Origin: Blautia_A aquisgranensis
GTDB lineage: Bacteria > Bacillota > Clostridia > Lachnospirales > Lachnospiraceae
Assembly (NCBI RefSeq): GCF_040096615.1
Contig: NZ_JBBMEJ010000008.1
Location: 94,104-158,103, forward strand
Direction of reading: 5' to 3'
Length of the DNA: 64,000 nt
Shown here: in pieces, positions 18,859 through 27,522 of the stretch
How the letters are laid out: each line of letters starts with the position of its first letter
Position numbering within the stretch: position 1 is the stretch's first letter
Notes under the pieces: model-generated
The model's input: the letters and a program-made list of their open reading frames with translations, nothing else
Databases searched by the model: none
What the model was told of the DNA's origin: nothing
Made by a program: the position numbers and the translations under genes

Positions 18859-21441
18859 TCATTTCGTGCTGACAGTAAACTCTCCATCCTTCACATCCAG
18901 AATGATGGTATCACCGGCATGTACATCACCGGAAAGGATCTTCTTTGCAGTCAGTGTTTCCACATAATTCTGCAGATAACGCTTCAGCGGACGTGCACCG
19001 TAAACCGGATCATATCCGTTATCCACTACCATCTGTTTCGCTGCATCCGTAAGCTCCAGGGAAAGCTCCTGGTCAGCCAGACGGTCACTGAGTTCTTTTA
19101 CCATAAGATCTACGATCTTGCCTACATTATCCTTGGTCAGCGGCTTGAACATGATGATCTCATCCAGACGGTTCAGAAACTCCGGACGAAAGTGTCCACG
19201 GAGATCTGCCATAACTTGCTCCTGTGCCTCCGGCTTGATATCACCTTTCTCATCAATACCATCTAGCAGATACGGCGAACCGATATTCGAGGTCATGATC
19301 AGAATCGTATTCTTAAAGTCAACGGTACGGCCCTGAGAATCTGTGATACGTCCGTCATCCAGCACCTGAAGAAGTACGTTAAATACATCCGGATGTGCCT
19401 TCTCGATTTCATCAAAGAGTACAACACTGTACGGTTTTCTTCGAACAGCCTCAGTCAGCTGACCGCCTTCTTCATATCCTACATATCCTGGAGGCGCTCC
19501 GATCAGACGGGACACGGAATATTTCTCCATGTACTCACTCATATCAATACGAACCATGTTCTGCTCATCGTCAAACAGTGTGGCAGCCAGAGTCTTGGCA
19601 AGCTCTGTTTTACCAACACCGGTTGGTCCAAGGAACAGGAAAGAACCGATTGGCTTCGTAGGATCCTTGATACCTGCTTTTGAACGAAGGATGGCATCTG
19701 TTACAAGACGTACACCTTCATCCTGACCTACTACACGTTTATGCAGTTCATCCTCAAGACCCAGAAGCTTCGTTCTCTCACCTTCTGTCAGCTTGGTTAC
19801 CGGAATACCGGTCCATCTGGAAATAATACGCGCAATCTCATCATCAGTAACAGCCTCATGTACCAGGCTTCTGTCACTTTCTTTGACCTGCTTCTCCTCT
19901 ACTTCCAGCTGCTGCTGAAGCTTCGGCAGCTCACCATACTGCAGCTCTGCTGCCTTTTCCAGATCGTAGTTCTGTTTTGCTTTCTGGATCTGTTTATTGA
20001 TATCCTCGATCTGCTCACGTAATTTCTGAAGCTTCTCTACGGAATGTTTCTCATTATCCCACTGAGCTTTCTGTGCATTAAAAGTATCTCGTAACTCTGC
20101 CAGCTCTTTCTGCAGATCCTCCAGTCGCTCTTTGCTGAGATTATCAGTTTCTTTCTTAAGAGCAGATTCCTCGATCTCCAGCTGCATGATCTTACGTCTC
20201 TGCTCATCCAGCTCTGTCGGCATGGAATCCAGTTCTGTCTTGATCAGTGCACAGGCCTCGTCTACAAGGTCAATGGCCTTATCCGGAAGAAAACGGTCTG
20301 TGATATATCTGTGTGAAAGGGTAGCTGCTGCAACCAGTGCACTGTCTGTAATCTTAACGCCGTGGAATACCTCGTATCTCTCCTTCAATCCACGAAGAAT
20401 AGAAATGGTATCCTCAACCGTAGGCTCATTTACCATAACCGGCTGGAAACGACGTGCAAGTGCAGCATCCTTCTCAATATACTGACGGTACTCATCCAGA
20501 GTTGTAGCACCAATACAGTGAAGCTCACCTCTTGCCAGCATAGGCTTCAGCATGTTTCCTGCATCCATGGCACCATCTGTCTTACCTGCACCAACGATCA
20601 GATGAAGCTCATCGATGAACAGAATAATCTGTCCTTCGCTCTTCTTCACCTCTTCCAGTACCGCTTTCAGACGTTCCTCAAACTCACCACGATATTTGGC
20701 GCCGGCAACCAGTGCACCCATATCCAGTGCAAAAATCTTCTTATTCTTAAGGCCTTCCGGTACGTCCCCTGCCACAATACGCTGTGCCAGTCCCTCAATG
20801 GCTGCTGTCTTACCGACACCAGGCTCACCGATGAGAACTGGGTTATTCTTGGTTTTACGGGAAAGGATACGGATGATGTTTCGGATCTCCGCATCACGTC
20901 CGATCACCGGATCCAGCTTCTGGTTCTTCGCCTTCTCTACCAGATCCTCGCCGTATTTATTCAAAGTATCATAGGTTGCCTCCGGGTTGTCACTGACAAC
21001 TCTCTGGTTTCCTCTGACTGTAGAAAGTGCCTGAAGAAAACGCTCTCTGGTGATTCCAAACTCATCAAAGATCTTCTTCATACTGGGGCTTGGATATCTC
21101 AGCATGGAAAGAAACAGATGCTCAACAGAGACATACTCATCTCCCATAGCCTTGGCTTCATCCTCCGCACTGACCAGTGCCTTGTTCAGATACTGACCGA
21201 AACGAAGTTCTCCACCCTGAACCTTAACCTTGGCATCCAGAGCTTTCTTAACAGTGTCAACAAAATATTCCTTCTGAATCTCCATCTTCTCGATCAATTT
21301 GAGAATCAGGCTGTCTTCCTGTGTAAGTAATGTATACAGAAGGTGTTCTTCCTCGATCTCCTGGTTGCCATATTCGTAAGCAACCTTCTCCAGATCCTGG
21401 ACAGCCTGTACGGATTTCTGTGTAAATTTACTGATATTCAT
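18859..21441 (-). CDS. clpB: ClpB disaggregase
   Basis: 860 residues, full length. The N-terminal double Clp repeat (1-145) is followed by NBD1 with Walker A GEPGVGKTAAIEG, the coiled-coil M domain (about 400-525, e.g. LEEQRRKIMQLEIEESAL-type heptads), and NBD2 with Walker A GPTGVGKTELAK, RIDMSEYMEKYSVSRLIGAPPGYVGYEEGGQLTEAVRR, and a C-terminal YGARPLKRYLQ sensor 2. The presence of the M domain and absence of an IGF loop separate it from ClpA and ClpX. It works with DnaK on aggregated protein. GGAGG precedes the ATG, and a CIRCE element overlaps its promoter. Confidence 0.97.
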   Translation of the reverse strand: MNISKFTQKSVQAVQDLEKVAYEYGNQEIEEEHLLYTLLTQEDSLILKLIEKMEIQKEYFVDTVKKALDAKVKVQGGELRFGQYLNKALVSAEDEAKAMGDEYVSVEHLFLSMLRYPSPSMKKIFDEFGITRERFLQALSTVRGNQRVVSDNPEATYDTLNKYGEDLVEKAKNQKLDPVIGRDAEIRNIIRILSRKTKNNPVLIGEPGVGKTAAIEGLAQRIVAGDVPEGLKNKKIFALDMGALVAGAKYRGEFEERLKAVLEEVKKSEGQIILFIDELHLIVGAGKTDGAMDAGNMLKPMLARGELHCIGATTLDEYRQYIEKDAALARRFQPVMVNEPTVEDTISILRGLKERYEVFHGVKITDSALVAAATLSHRYITDRFLPDKAIDLVDEACALIKTELDSMPTELDEQRRKIMQLEIEESALKKETDNLSKERLEDLQKELAELRDTFNAQKAQWDNEKHSVEKLQKLREQIEDINKQIQKAKQNYDLEKAAELQYGELPKLQQQLEVEEKQVKESDRSLVHEAVTDDEIARIISRWTGIPVTKLTEGERTKLLGLEDELHKRVVGQDEGVRLVTDAILRSKAGIKDPTKPIGSFLFLGPTGVGKTELAKTLAATLFDDEQNMVRIDMSEYMEKYSVSRLIGAPPGYVGYEEGGQLTEAVRRKPYSVVLFDEIEKAHPDVFNVLLQVLDDGRITDSQGRTVDFKNTILIMTSNIGSPYLLDGIDEKGDIKPEAQEQVMADLRGHFRPEFLNRLDEIIMFKPLTKDNVGKIVDLMVKELSDRLADQELSLELTDAAKQMVVDNGYDPVYGARPLKRYLQNYVETLTAKKILSGDVHAGDTIILDVKDGEFTVSTK

Positions 21442-21465
21442 AGGCTTTCCTCCTATTCTATGAAA

Positions 21466-21497
21466 AGCATTTCCGGCACTTTCGTTTCGGAAATGCT
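21466..21497 (-). promoter_or_regulatory. Hairpin in the clpB 5' leader
   Basis: Perfect 10-bp stem AGCATTTCCG/CGGAAATGCT with a 12-base loop between the promoter and the ribosome site of clpB. It has no T run in the transcript sense strong enough for termination. It may stabilise the leader or act as a thermosensor-like element; that is speculative. Confidence 0.5.
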
Positions 21498-21522
21498 GTA
21501 GCTTTTTTCTTGTTCTAGGAGA

Positions 21523-21565
21523 AATATAACACTATTTGTTAGCACTGTCAAGAGGTGAGTGCTAA
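21523..21565 (-). promoter_or_regulatory. clpB promoter with overlapping CIRCE element
   Basis: Minus-strand TTGACA (21546-21551), 17-bp spacer, TATATT (21523-21528) is a near-perfect sigma-A promoter. CIRCE TTAGCACTG-N9-GAGTGCTAA occupies 21539-21565 with a single mismatch (G for C in the ninth base of one arm), so the -35 box lies in the CIRCE spacer. HrcA repression of clpB at normal temperature follows from known CIRCE function. Confidence 0.93.
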
Positions 21566-21731
21566 TTATTTTATGAAGAATTTGTGAAGCCTTGATTTTG
21601 CAGGCTTCACAGGGATTTTTCACTTGCTTTCGCACTCGATTTTCTTGATTTGACCACATTTTTACGACAAATTCTTGAAAAAATATATTCGTCTGATTTT
21701 CTTACCACATTTTACGACAACGACTTCTGGT

Positions 21732-21965
21732 TTATACCACAGCAGGTATGGTTTCCGGCAGATTCATTTTAGACATCTCGTTTTCCACGTGAGACTTAGC
21801 CAATACTTTTGCCAGAAGTTCCGGATCGACTTCATCAGCAACAGGTGCATTATTATTTTCCTGCTGTACATACATCTGTGGATTCAGATTCTTTATCTCA
21901 TAAAATGCTTCTGCAAAAAGCTCTGCAATTTTCCTTCGGTCATCATTCAGAATATGAGAGTACAC
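21732..21965 (-). pseudogene. 77-residue open frame, likely fragment of an unknown gene
   Basis: Frame VYSHILNDDRRKIAELFAEA to MSKMNLPETIPAVV with a GTG start but no convincing ribosome site. It is helical and charged, not recognised. It lies out of frame directly behind a 10-residue zinc-ribbon start (MKCPYC), which suggests that two genes were fused by a deletion near 21,960. Confidence 0.35.
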
Positions 21966-22003
21966 ATCCTTATCATTTCTTCATCACAATATGGACATTT
22001 CAT
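21947..22003 (-). pseudogene. Truncated zinc-ribbon protein start
   Basis: 18-codon frame starting MKCPYCDEEM with AGGAGG nine bases upstream, then a quick stop. MKCPYC-x2-EM is the usual start of small zinc-ribbon proteins, but the second Cys pair and the rest are absent. It sits 22 bases downstream of the hybrid kinase stop on the same strand, so it probably was the next gene in that operon. Confidence 0.5.
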
Positions 22004-22024
22004 GCTGATTTACCTCCTATAAGT

Positions 22025-23959
22025 TCAGATAAGATTTCGCATTATAGAGACAGATACCTCATCCATGTTAAACGGCTTTGAGATATGCCCATTCATACCA
22101 GAATCCAACGAAGCCTGAATATCTTCTTTGAAAGCATTAGCAGACTGGGCTATGATAGGAATGGTTGCTGCATCCGGACGTTCCCCGCTCATTGTTCGGA
22201 TTGCCTTCGTTGCCTGATATCCGTTCATTTTTGGCATCATGATGTCCATCAGGATAATGTCATAAGTACCTGCAGGGTTAGATGCGAACAGTTTGACTGC
22301 ATCTTCCCCATCTACAGCACGAGTTACACACATACCGGCATCTTCCAATAATGTCATTGCCAGTTCAGCATTTAAGTCATTATCCTCAACCAAAAGCACC
22401 TTAACGCCATTGAGACTGATATTCTGTACAGTCTTCTGTTCTGGAATTTCTTTTTCATCGGCAAGTTCCATGGGAATTTCGACTGTAAAAGAAGAACCAC
22501 AATTCTTTTTACTTTGAAACGTAAGTGTTCCACCCATCAACTCCACATATTGCTTGGTAATAGCCATCCCCAGCCCGGTCCCTTTATACTGAGTACGTGC
22601 ACCATTATTTTCCTGCGAAAATGGCTCAAACAGCTTTTTCTGAAATTCCTCGCTCATACCAACACCCGTATCTTTGACTGTATAGGATGCCACGATATGG
22701 CGTTCATCTACTCCTGGACGAGTACTCATTTCAAAAGTAATAGTACCACCATCTTCTGTGAATTTAACTGCATTATTCAGAAGGTTCGTCAATATTTCAC
22801 GAATTCTGGTGGAATCTGTCATAACATAGAGCATCGATGGTCTGTTGCGATGTACTTCAAAGTTGAGATTTCTATCCAAAAGAAGTCCATCCATGATTGC
22901 AATCACACTATCAATTAATACAGGAAGATTCACGGGCTCAGGTGAAAAGGATACTTTTCCACTTTCAATACGACTCAAATCCAGTACCTCATTTAACAAC
23001 AGCAGTAAATGATTAGAACTTGTTTTGACCTTTTGCAGACTGTCATGAATCTCATTTATATTCTGTTGGTGTAGTGCAATGTCTGTAAACCCAATGATGG
23101 CATTCATCGGGGTACGTATATCATGAGACATATTAAGCAAGAAAGAAGATTTGGCTCTGTTGGCAGAATCCGCTTTTTCTGCAGCATCTTCTAATATCAT
23201 TTTTTGTTTGAGTTCTTCTTCTTTACGCTTTTTACAATAAAAGAAACAACCAATACACAATACTAACAGTACGCATCCGGCGATTATTCCCACAAAAAGA
23301 GACACTTGTTTTGTCCGCTCGACAAGACCATATACAGATTGCATATCCATTTCAATGCATAACGCACCAACAACTTCACTGGTTCCATTTGATTCATCTG
23401 TTACGGGATAGCAAGCTGTAAAAATAGGACCCCAGTTCGTATCGACGATGTCCTGAGAATAGACGGTCTTGCCAGAAAGTGCTTTTTCGATGTAAGGAAT
23501 CATCTCATCCTCAATATAATCCCCTGGATGCCGAACATCTTTTGCTGTAGGATCAAGACCATCTACAACATAGATAAGTTTATTTTCTTCATTTTTGGTG
23601 GCCATATATAGATATCTGGTCGAATTCAGGGTCCGTATTTCATTTAGATAGGATGAAATATCATGATACATTTTTTTATTTTCATCGTCTTTGTTGCGAA
23701 TTTCGGTAAACTCTTTCTTTCCAAGTCGTTCATTTACCAGCTTATGTATTACACCAGCACTTGCCGTGTCACGCTCAATTTCTGTCTCAAGTGCAATATT
23801 AGTGTATGATTTATGCAGAATAAATGTATATGCGGATGCTAATAAAATAATAGCAAGCGTCAAAAACGCAAAAAAGCCTACCGAATCCTTCTTAATTTGG
23901 GGCTTATATATTTTTCGTGGAGTGTGGGTCTTCCAATTTTCTTGCTCATTTTCCATCAT
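22025..23959 (-). CDS. Hybrid sensor histidine kinase with C-terminal receiver
   Basis: 644 residues. TM1 at about 28-50, a Cache-like extracellular domain (about 52-220, with RYLYMATKNEENKLIYVVDG), TM2 at about 222-245, HisKA with LNMSHDIRTPMNAIIGF (His near 279), HATPase with NAVKFTEDGG, DTGVGMSEEFQ and GTGLGMAITKQYVELM, then a receiver with Asp near 571 in IILMDIMMPKMNG. No output or Hpt domain is present, so phosphoryl transfer to another protein is expected. Such kinases are numerous in gut Clostridia; the ligand is unknown. Either of two adjacent ATGs could start it. Confidence 0.92.
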   Translation of the reverse strand: MMENEQENWKTHTPRKIYKPQIKKDSVGFFAFLTLAIILLASAYTFILHKSYTNIALETEIERDTASAGVIHKLVNERLGKKEFTEIRNKDDENKKMYHDISSYLNEIRTLNSTRYLYMATKNEENKLIYVVDGLDPTAKDVRHPGDYIEDEMIPYIEKALSGKTVYSQDIVDTNWGPIFTACYPVTDESNGTSEVVGALCIEMDMQSVYGLVERTKQVSLFVGIIAGCVLLVLCIGCFFYCKKRKEEELKQKMILEDAAEKADSANRAKSSFLLNMSHDIRTPMNAIIGFTDIALHQQNINEIHDSLQKVKTSSNHLLLLLNEVLDLSRIESGKVSFSPEPVNLPVLIDSVIAIMDGLLLDRNLNFEVHRNRPSMLYVMTDSTRIREILTNLLNNAVKFTEDGGTITFEMSTRPGVDERHIVASYTVKDTGVGMSEEFQKKLFEPFSQENNGARTQYKGTGLGMAITKQYVELMGGTLTFQSKKNCGSSFTVEIPMELADEKEIPEQKTVQNISLNGVKVLLVEDNDLNAELAMTLLEDAGMCVTRAVDGEDAVKLFASNPAGTYDIILMDIMMPKMNGYQATKAIRTMSGERPDAATIPIIAQSANAFKEDIQASLDSGMNGHISKPFNMDEVSVSIMRNLI

Positions 23960-24151
23960 ACATACCTCATTATTTTTTATCTGTCATTGTTCCATATTTT
24001 CAGATCTGACACAATATAGAGCTTGTTCTAACTAAGAAACTGTGCCATGGTTAATCGCATTTTTATATTATATTTCAACTTTCTCATAAATGTCAACACA
24101 CAGTGCTATCTTCGAATGTACATTTACTCCTTATTCTGACAAACAAGAATT

Positions 24152-24345
24152 TTACATTTCAATTACCATTCCATAACCATACTTAACATTTGGTAATTTC
24201 TGAAATCCAAACTTCTCATAAAATAATTCTTTGCCTTCTCTGACTTTTTCCCAATTATGGGAAAACTTTTTTTCGCTCCAAATAAAAAATGCATTCTGCC
24301 CTTTCCTTTCGGAATCAACAAAATGCCCTATATTTCCAGATCACT
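24152..24345 (-). pseudogene. GNAT acetyltransferase C-terminal fragment
   Basis: An open frame with no start codon reads GHFVDSERKGQNAF, FIWSEKKFSHNWEKV, then ELFYEKFGFQKLPN and YGYGMVIEM before TAA at 24152. FYEKFGF-x-x-x-P-N and a GYGM end are typical of GNAT acetyltransferase C-termini. The N-terminal acetyl-CoA-binding half is missing. The fragment overlaps the end of the mobilisation-type remnant, a deletion scar. The rest of 23960-24151 holds no recognisable gene. Confidence 0.55.
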
Positions 24346-24986
24346 GGAACGTGATTTTCCTTTATTCAGTTGTTTTCTCTCAGCTTCTTCTCTTTCAATT
24401 TTTGCTACATTCAGTGCAAGCTTTTCCCGAATGGACGGCTTTACTTCTTTTTCTCTGGCAGTTTTAACTGACGGACAATTTTCCCTACTGCTTTTTCCAT
24501 CGCATTTTCAATTTTCCTTTTCAGACCATCCAGCCTTTTTACCGCATACTCTTTTTCTTTCCGGGATGCTTTCCGTTCTGGACTCTGAATCCACTTTTTA
24601 GAATCTTCTGCCAGATATATATCATCCTTTCTGGTAGCCAGTACCACTTCCCTTGCAACTTGCTCCACCGCCTTGTCATATGCCTCACTGGATACCTCAT
24701 CAAGCAGCGCCTCTACATCTTCAATACGAAGCGTTAGCTGTTTTAACTGCTGTTCCTGTTCTTCGATCAGATCACTCTGTCGGAAAATCCGGTCAGAATT
24801 AGAAAGGAATTTTTCTTTAAATTCATTCTCCTGCTGAACCAATTTTTCTTCCTGTTCCTGTATTTTCTGTTCATTTCCCCTGACCATAATCGACTGCTTT
24901 GCAATATCCAAGCGGTTGGCATTCACAATGTCAATCTGCTGTTCAATCGTTTCCTGTTGCTCTGCAATTTCTTCTTTCTGCTTCAT
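24328..24986 (-). pseudogene. Coiled-coil mobilisation-protein remnant, frameshifted
   Basis: The first frame (24441-24986, 181 residues) is almost all coiled coil (EEIAEQQETIEQQIDIVNAN, EKLVQQENEFKEKFLSNSD, LTLRIEDVEALLDEVSSEA), as in the C-terminal region of plasmid mobilisation/recombination proteins. Near 24,450 a second frame continues with VKPSIREKLALNVAKIE to LNKGKSRSSDLEI, stopping at 24328; a PSIREKL tail is common in conjugative-element accessory proteins. The simplest reading is one gene broken by a frameshift, with the relaxase domain lost. Function is inferred weakly. Confidence 0.45.
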
Positions 24987-24987
24987 G

Positions 24988-25019
24988 CGGATGCCCTATA
25001 AAAAATAGGGACACCCGCT
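24988..25019. repeat. Inverted repeat before the mobilisation remnant
   Basis: GCGGATGCCCTAT pairs with ATAGGGACACCCGC around AAAAA, with one unpaired base and one mismatch. It lies immediately upstream of the coiled-coil remnant start on the minus strand. It could be an old element end or a terminator for the short MerR remnant. Confidence 0.45.
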
Positions 25020-25020
25020 T

Positions 25021-25080
25021 TTAACAAGTATCCCTATAATCTATCAATGATCTGATATCTCTCACTTCTTTGATCGTCAT
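25021..25080 (-). pseudogene. Truncated MerR-family regulator (19 codons)
   Basis: ATG at 25080 with GGGAGG upstream encodes MTIKEVRDIRSLIDYRDTC and stops. MTIKEV is the canonical beginning of MerR helix-turn-helix domains of the cupin/aldo-keto reductase-linked group. The remaining roughly 110-130 residues are gone, yet the regulator's own promoter (25100-25130) is intact. Reading it as a merR remnant, not a leader peptide, is inference. Confidence 0.5.
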
Positions 25081-25099
25081 AGCACACCTCCCTGATATT

Positions 25100-25130
25100 A
25101 GGATACAACTTGGAGTCAGCTCCAGGTCAA
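25100..25130 (-). promoter_or_regulatory. MerR-type promoter with 19-bp spacer
   Basis: Minus-strand TTGACC, 19-bp spacer carrying the TGGAG-CTGA-CTCCA dyad, then TATCCT. The overlong spacer with a dyad is the hallmark of MerR-activated promoters. Its sequence is nearly the same as that at 44910-44940. Confidence 0.8.
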
Positions 25131-25159
25131 GAGCTTTTTCACACGATCGCAAAATTTTA

Positions 25160-25942
25160 TTACCCCAACGCCACATCCAGCACCATCATCAGTGAAAAGC
25201 CAACAGCAAAAAATATCGTTCCTATATTGGAGTGTTCTCCTGTGGACATTTCCGGGATAAGTTCTTCTACAACAACATACAGCATGGCTCCTGCCGCAAA
25301 ACTCAGAAGATATGGCAGTGCCGGGACGATGAGTCCGGCTGCCAGAATCGTGATCACCGCTCCCACAGGTTCTACAACTCCGGACAGCATTCCTCCCACA
25401 AAAGCTTTTCCCTTTCCCATTCCTTCGGAGCGCAGTGGCATGGAAATAATCGCGCCCTCCGGGAAATTCTGGATCGCGATTCCAAGGGAAAGAGCCATCG
25501 CTCCCATCATGGTGATCTTCGAATTGCCGGTAAGATATCCGGCATAAACTACACCTACTGCCATTCCTTCCGGAATATTGTGCAGGGTTACTGCCAGCAC
25601 CAGCATGGTCGTTCTCTGAAGTCGGCTTTTTGGTCCTTCAGCCTGATCACTGTTCTGATGAAGATGCGGAATTATATGGTCAAGCAAAAGCAAAAAAAGC
25701 ACTCCTGCCCACAGTCCCACAACTGCCGGTATAAAAGAAAGTTTTCCCATTCCGTCCGACTGCTCGATCGCCGGAATAAGAAGACTCCACACCGAGGCCG
25801 CAACCATAACTCCTGCCGCAAAACCGGTAAGCGCCCGCTGTACCTGTTCGTTCAGATTTTTCTTCATAAAGAATACGCAGGCTGCACCTGCCGAAGTTCC
25901 CAGAAACGGGATCAGAATTCCATAAAACACATTCACATTCAT
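25160..25942 (-). CDS. ZIP-family divalent metal transporter
   Basis: 260 residues, eight predicted membrane helices, typical ZupT/GufA length. The binuclear metal site is visible in TM4 (TLHNIPEGMAVG) and TM5 (IQNFPEGAIISMPL), with EELIPEM near the end. A short His-containing loop (HIIPHLHQNSDQ) lies between TM3 and TM4. It imports zinc, iron or manganese. A TTAG-N6-CTAA operator lies in the leader at 26023-26040, suggesting DtxR-family metal control. The CHY zinc-finger gene lies upstream on the same strand behind a terminator. Confidence 0.92.
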   Translation of the reverse strand: MNVNVFYGILIPFLGTSAGAACVFFMKKNLNEQVQRALTGFAAGVMVAASVWSLLIPAIEQSDGMGKLSFIPAVVGLWAGVLFLLLLDHIIPHLHQNSDQAEGPKSRLQRTTMLVLAVTLHNIPEGMAVGVVYAGYLTGNSKITMMGAMALSLGIAIQNFPEGAIISMPLRSEGMGKGKAFVGGMLSGVVEPVGAVITILAAGLIVPALPYLLSFAAGAMLYVVVEELIPEMSTGEHSNIGTIFFAVGFSLMMVLDVALG

Positions 25943-25970
25943 TTATTTCCCCCTCCTTTTTTATTTCATA

Positions 25971-26010
25971 TGAAGCAAAAACATATCGTTTGAAGCAACA
26001 ACTTATTGTT
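25971..26010. repeat. Tandem 20-bp repeat in the ZIP leader
   Basis: Two adjacent copies of TGAAGCA-a-AAC-TAT-GTT type (25971-25990 and 25991-26010) match at 17 of 20 positions. They lie between the operator and the ribosome site of the ZIP gene. Two 20-bp units place the copies on nearly the same helix face. Confidence 0.6.
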
Positions 26011-26022
26011 TCTCACTCTATC

Positions 26023-26040
26023 AGTTAGTTATTTCTAACT
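26023..26040. promoter_or_regulatory. DtxR-like operator upstream of the ZIP gene
   Basis: AGTTAG-TTATTT-CTAACT, a perfect 6-bp-arm palindrome containing TTAG-N6-CTAA, the core spacing of known DtxR/IdeR boxes. It lies about 80 bases upstream of the start. Assignment to a metal-responsive repressor is inference. Confidence 0.6.
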
Positions 26041-26077
26041 CTAAATAAAGTATATCAGATTTTTATGCAAATAAAAA

Positions 26078-26113
26078 GAGCATACAGAACTTTTTTTCAA
26101 AATTCCATATGCT
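26078..26113 (-). terminator. Terminator after the bioY-CHY operon
   Basis: GAGCATA pairs with TATGCTC, extended by GAA/TTC after two mismatches. On the minus strand the second arm is followed by TTTTTATTTGC. It lies about 35 bases after the CHY gene. Confidence 0.65.
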
Positions 26114-26147
26114 CATATATCACTATTCTTTTTTATTCGAATGTGCT

Positions 26148-26483
26148 CTATTCCCCACAGGCAAAATAAATATTTTCATGTAAGCTGCACCGAGGATTAA
26201 AATCGGCATGGCAGTAAGGGCAGCTGCCTTGCTTGTATTCCCCGCGGGTGAGCTTCCTCTTACAGCTTCCGCAGAGAACCGGATATTCTTCTTCCGGCGC
26301 TGTCGCTGCAAAGGGATGATCTTCGATTTCGTCATGACAGGAATAGCATGCATAATATTTTCTGCATTCTGCACAGAGTAATGCGGCTATATCAAGGCTG
26401 GTATGGTAATGCCTGCATCGTCCTTCTTTATCAAGTCCGATGCCGTGAATCTTAACATATTGTTTCTTATCTGTTTCCTGCAT
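26148..26483 (-). CDS. CHY zinc-finger protein
   Basis: 111 residues. Cys/His pattern of the CHY zinc finger: CRHYHTSLDIAALLC-AEC, YYACYSCHDEIEDHPF, then VLCGSC, CPYCHADF and a final Cys. The ATG at 26483 follows AAAAGGAAT and overlaps the end of bioY by 17 bases, showing translational coupling. CHY proteins bind several zinc ions; in fungi a relative is a mitochondrial import chaperone, but the bacterial role is unknown. Co-transcription with bioY means control by biotin. Confidence 0.88.
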   Translation of the reverse strand: MQETDKKQYVKIHGIGLDKEGRCRHYHTSLDIAALLCAECRKYYACYSCHDEIEDHPFAATAPEEEYPVLCGSCKRKLTRGEYKQGSCPYCHADFNPRCSLHENIYFACGE

Positions 26484-27051
26484 TGTTGATTCCTTTTCGG
26501 ATCGGAATTGCAAGTAATACAGCAAGAACTGTAATCACGATATCTTTTGGAATGAAAGCAGTTAAAGAATATACAGCAATTGCTGAAATACTCATGGAAC
26601 CGCCAACAAAATGCCACTGTAAACCACCGATGATCTCAACGAGCAGAAGACCGATCAGCGAAAATCCGATTGAGATCGCCAGATTTTTTGTTTTATTATC
26701 AGTCTTCGGACGGATTCCGCTGAGCCATGTCATAAACGGCCATGCCCAGATATATCCTCCGGTAACACCTACAATACTGCTGATTCCACCGGTGAAATTA
26801 GCAAAGATCGGAAGTCCGATCGCCCCCAACAGAACGTAAACCACAGTTGCCATCGTTCCAAGTCTGGAACCAAGCACTGCTCCTACAAGTGCCACACCGA
26901 ATACCTGAATCGTGATCGGAACACCTGTCGGCATTGGCAGTGATATCTGTGAGATTACTGCCAGAACTGCTGCAAACATACCAACCAGTACCATCTCTCT
27001 GGTTGTAAACTTTCGCTCTGAAGCAGAGCTTTCTGCATAAGACTGATTCAT
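26467..27051 (-). CDS. bioY: BioY biotin transporter S component
   Basis: 194 residues, six membrane helices. Family signatures include AAVLAVISQISLPMPTGVPI-type loop 1, VFGVALVGAVLGSRLG, GAIGLPIFANFTGG and GGYIWAWPFM. BioY is the substrate-binding membrane component of ECF biotin importers, using shared EcfT/EcfA. It is preceded by a sigma-A promoter overlapping a BirA operator, which supports the call independently. Confidence 0.96.
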   Translation of the reverse strand: MNQSYAESSASERKFTTREMVLVGMFAAVLAVISQISLPMPTGVPITIQVFGVALVGAVLGSRLGTMATVVYVLLGAIGLPIFANFTGGISSIVGVTGGYIWAWPFMTWLSGIRPKTDNKTKNLAISIGFSLIGLLLVEIIGGLQWHFVGGSMSISAIAVYSLTAFIPKDIVITVLAVLLAIPIRKGINNAGNR

Positions 27052-27097
27052 AATAATGTCTCCTCTTCCCGTAAAGATTATGTGTTATGACTTTCTT

Positions 27098-27168
27098 TTT
27101 ATATCACAACCGGAAAGAATTGTCAACCCGAGTTTTAAACTATGGTTTACATTCTTTAGTTGTAAACC
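27098..27168 (-). promoter_or_regulatory. bioY promoter with BirA operator
   Basis: Minus-strand TTGACA (27121-27126), 17-bp spacer, TATAAA (27098-27103). The dyad TTGTCAACC-N15-GGTTTACAT (27120-27152) matches the BirA-type biotin operator and covers the -35 box. A further half-site TTGTAAACC lies at 27160-27168. Repression by biotinyl-AMP-bound BirA is expected from known systems. Confidence 0.88.
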
Positions 27169-27287
27169 TGGTAAATATAGACAAATCATCTCTTCATGTC
27201 TGGTCTTCAGATATCCCAGTCCCATTTGTCCATTGTTCATCCTAGACTTCTGCCTTAATATGTCCACATATTCATTGAACGAACGAG

Positions 27288-27494
27288 GTGATATTTCTGA
27301 AGCAGATAAAAATTGCATGTACCGGCTATATTCTGGTGTCCGGCGCTTTTGGCGTTATAGTGATCTTGAAAAATACACTTTTCTTTGCAGGCTGTGCACT
27401 TCTGGCCGAAGGATGTATGCGCCATTACATTGTAAAACATACCGCCCAGCTGCCTGACTATCATTATCTGAATGAGAAACAGCTATCAAAATAA
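27288..27494 (+). CDS. Small membrane protein upstream of the radical SAM remnant
   Basis: 68 residues from a GTG. Two short hydrophobic segments (IACTGYILVSGAFGVIVIL and LFFAGCALLAEGCM) are followed by a charged tail. No recognised family. It ends 28 bases before the radical SAM pseudogene with a good AAAGGAG between them, so the two probably formed an operon. The ribosome site for the GTG itself is poor (GAGG lies inside it), so the true start may be a few codons later. Confidence 0.5.
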   Translation: MIFLKQIKIACTGYILVSGAFGVIVILKNTLFFAGCALLAEGCMRHYIVKHTAQLPDYHYLNEKQLSK

Positions 27495-27522
27495 CTAATT
27501 TTTTACAAAGGAGAATATCATT

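Noticed and set aside
24231..24601. Plus-strand frames across the remnant region
   Set aside because: They are Phe/Ser/Leu-rich antisense readings of the mobilisation and GNAT remnants, which show recognisable motifs on the minus strand.
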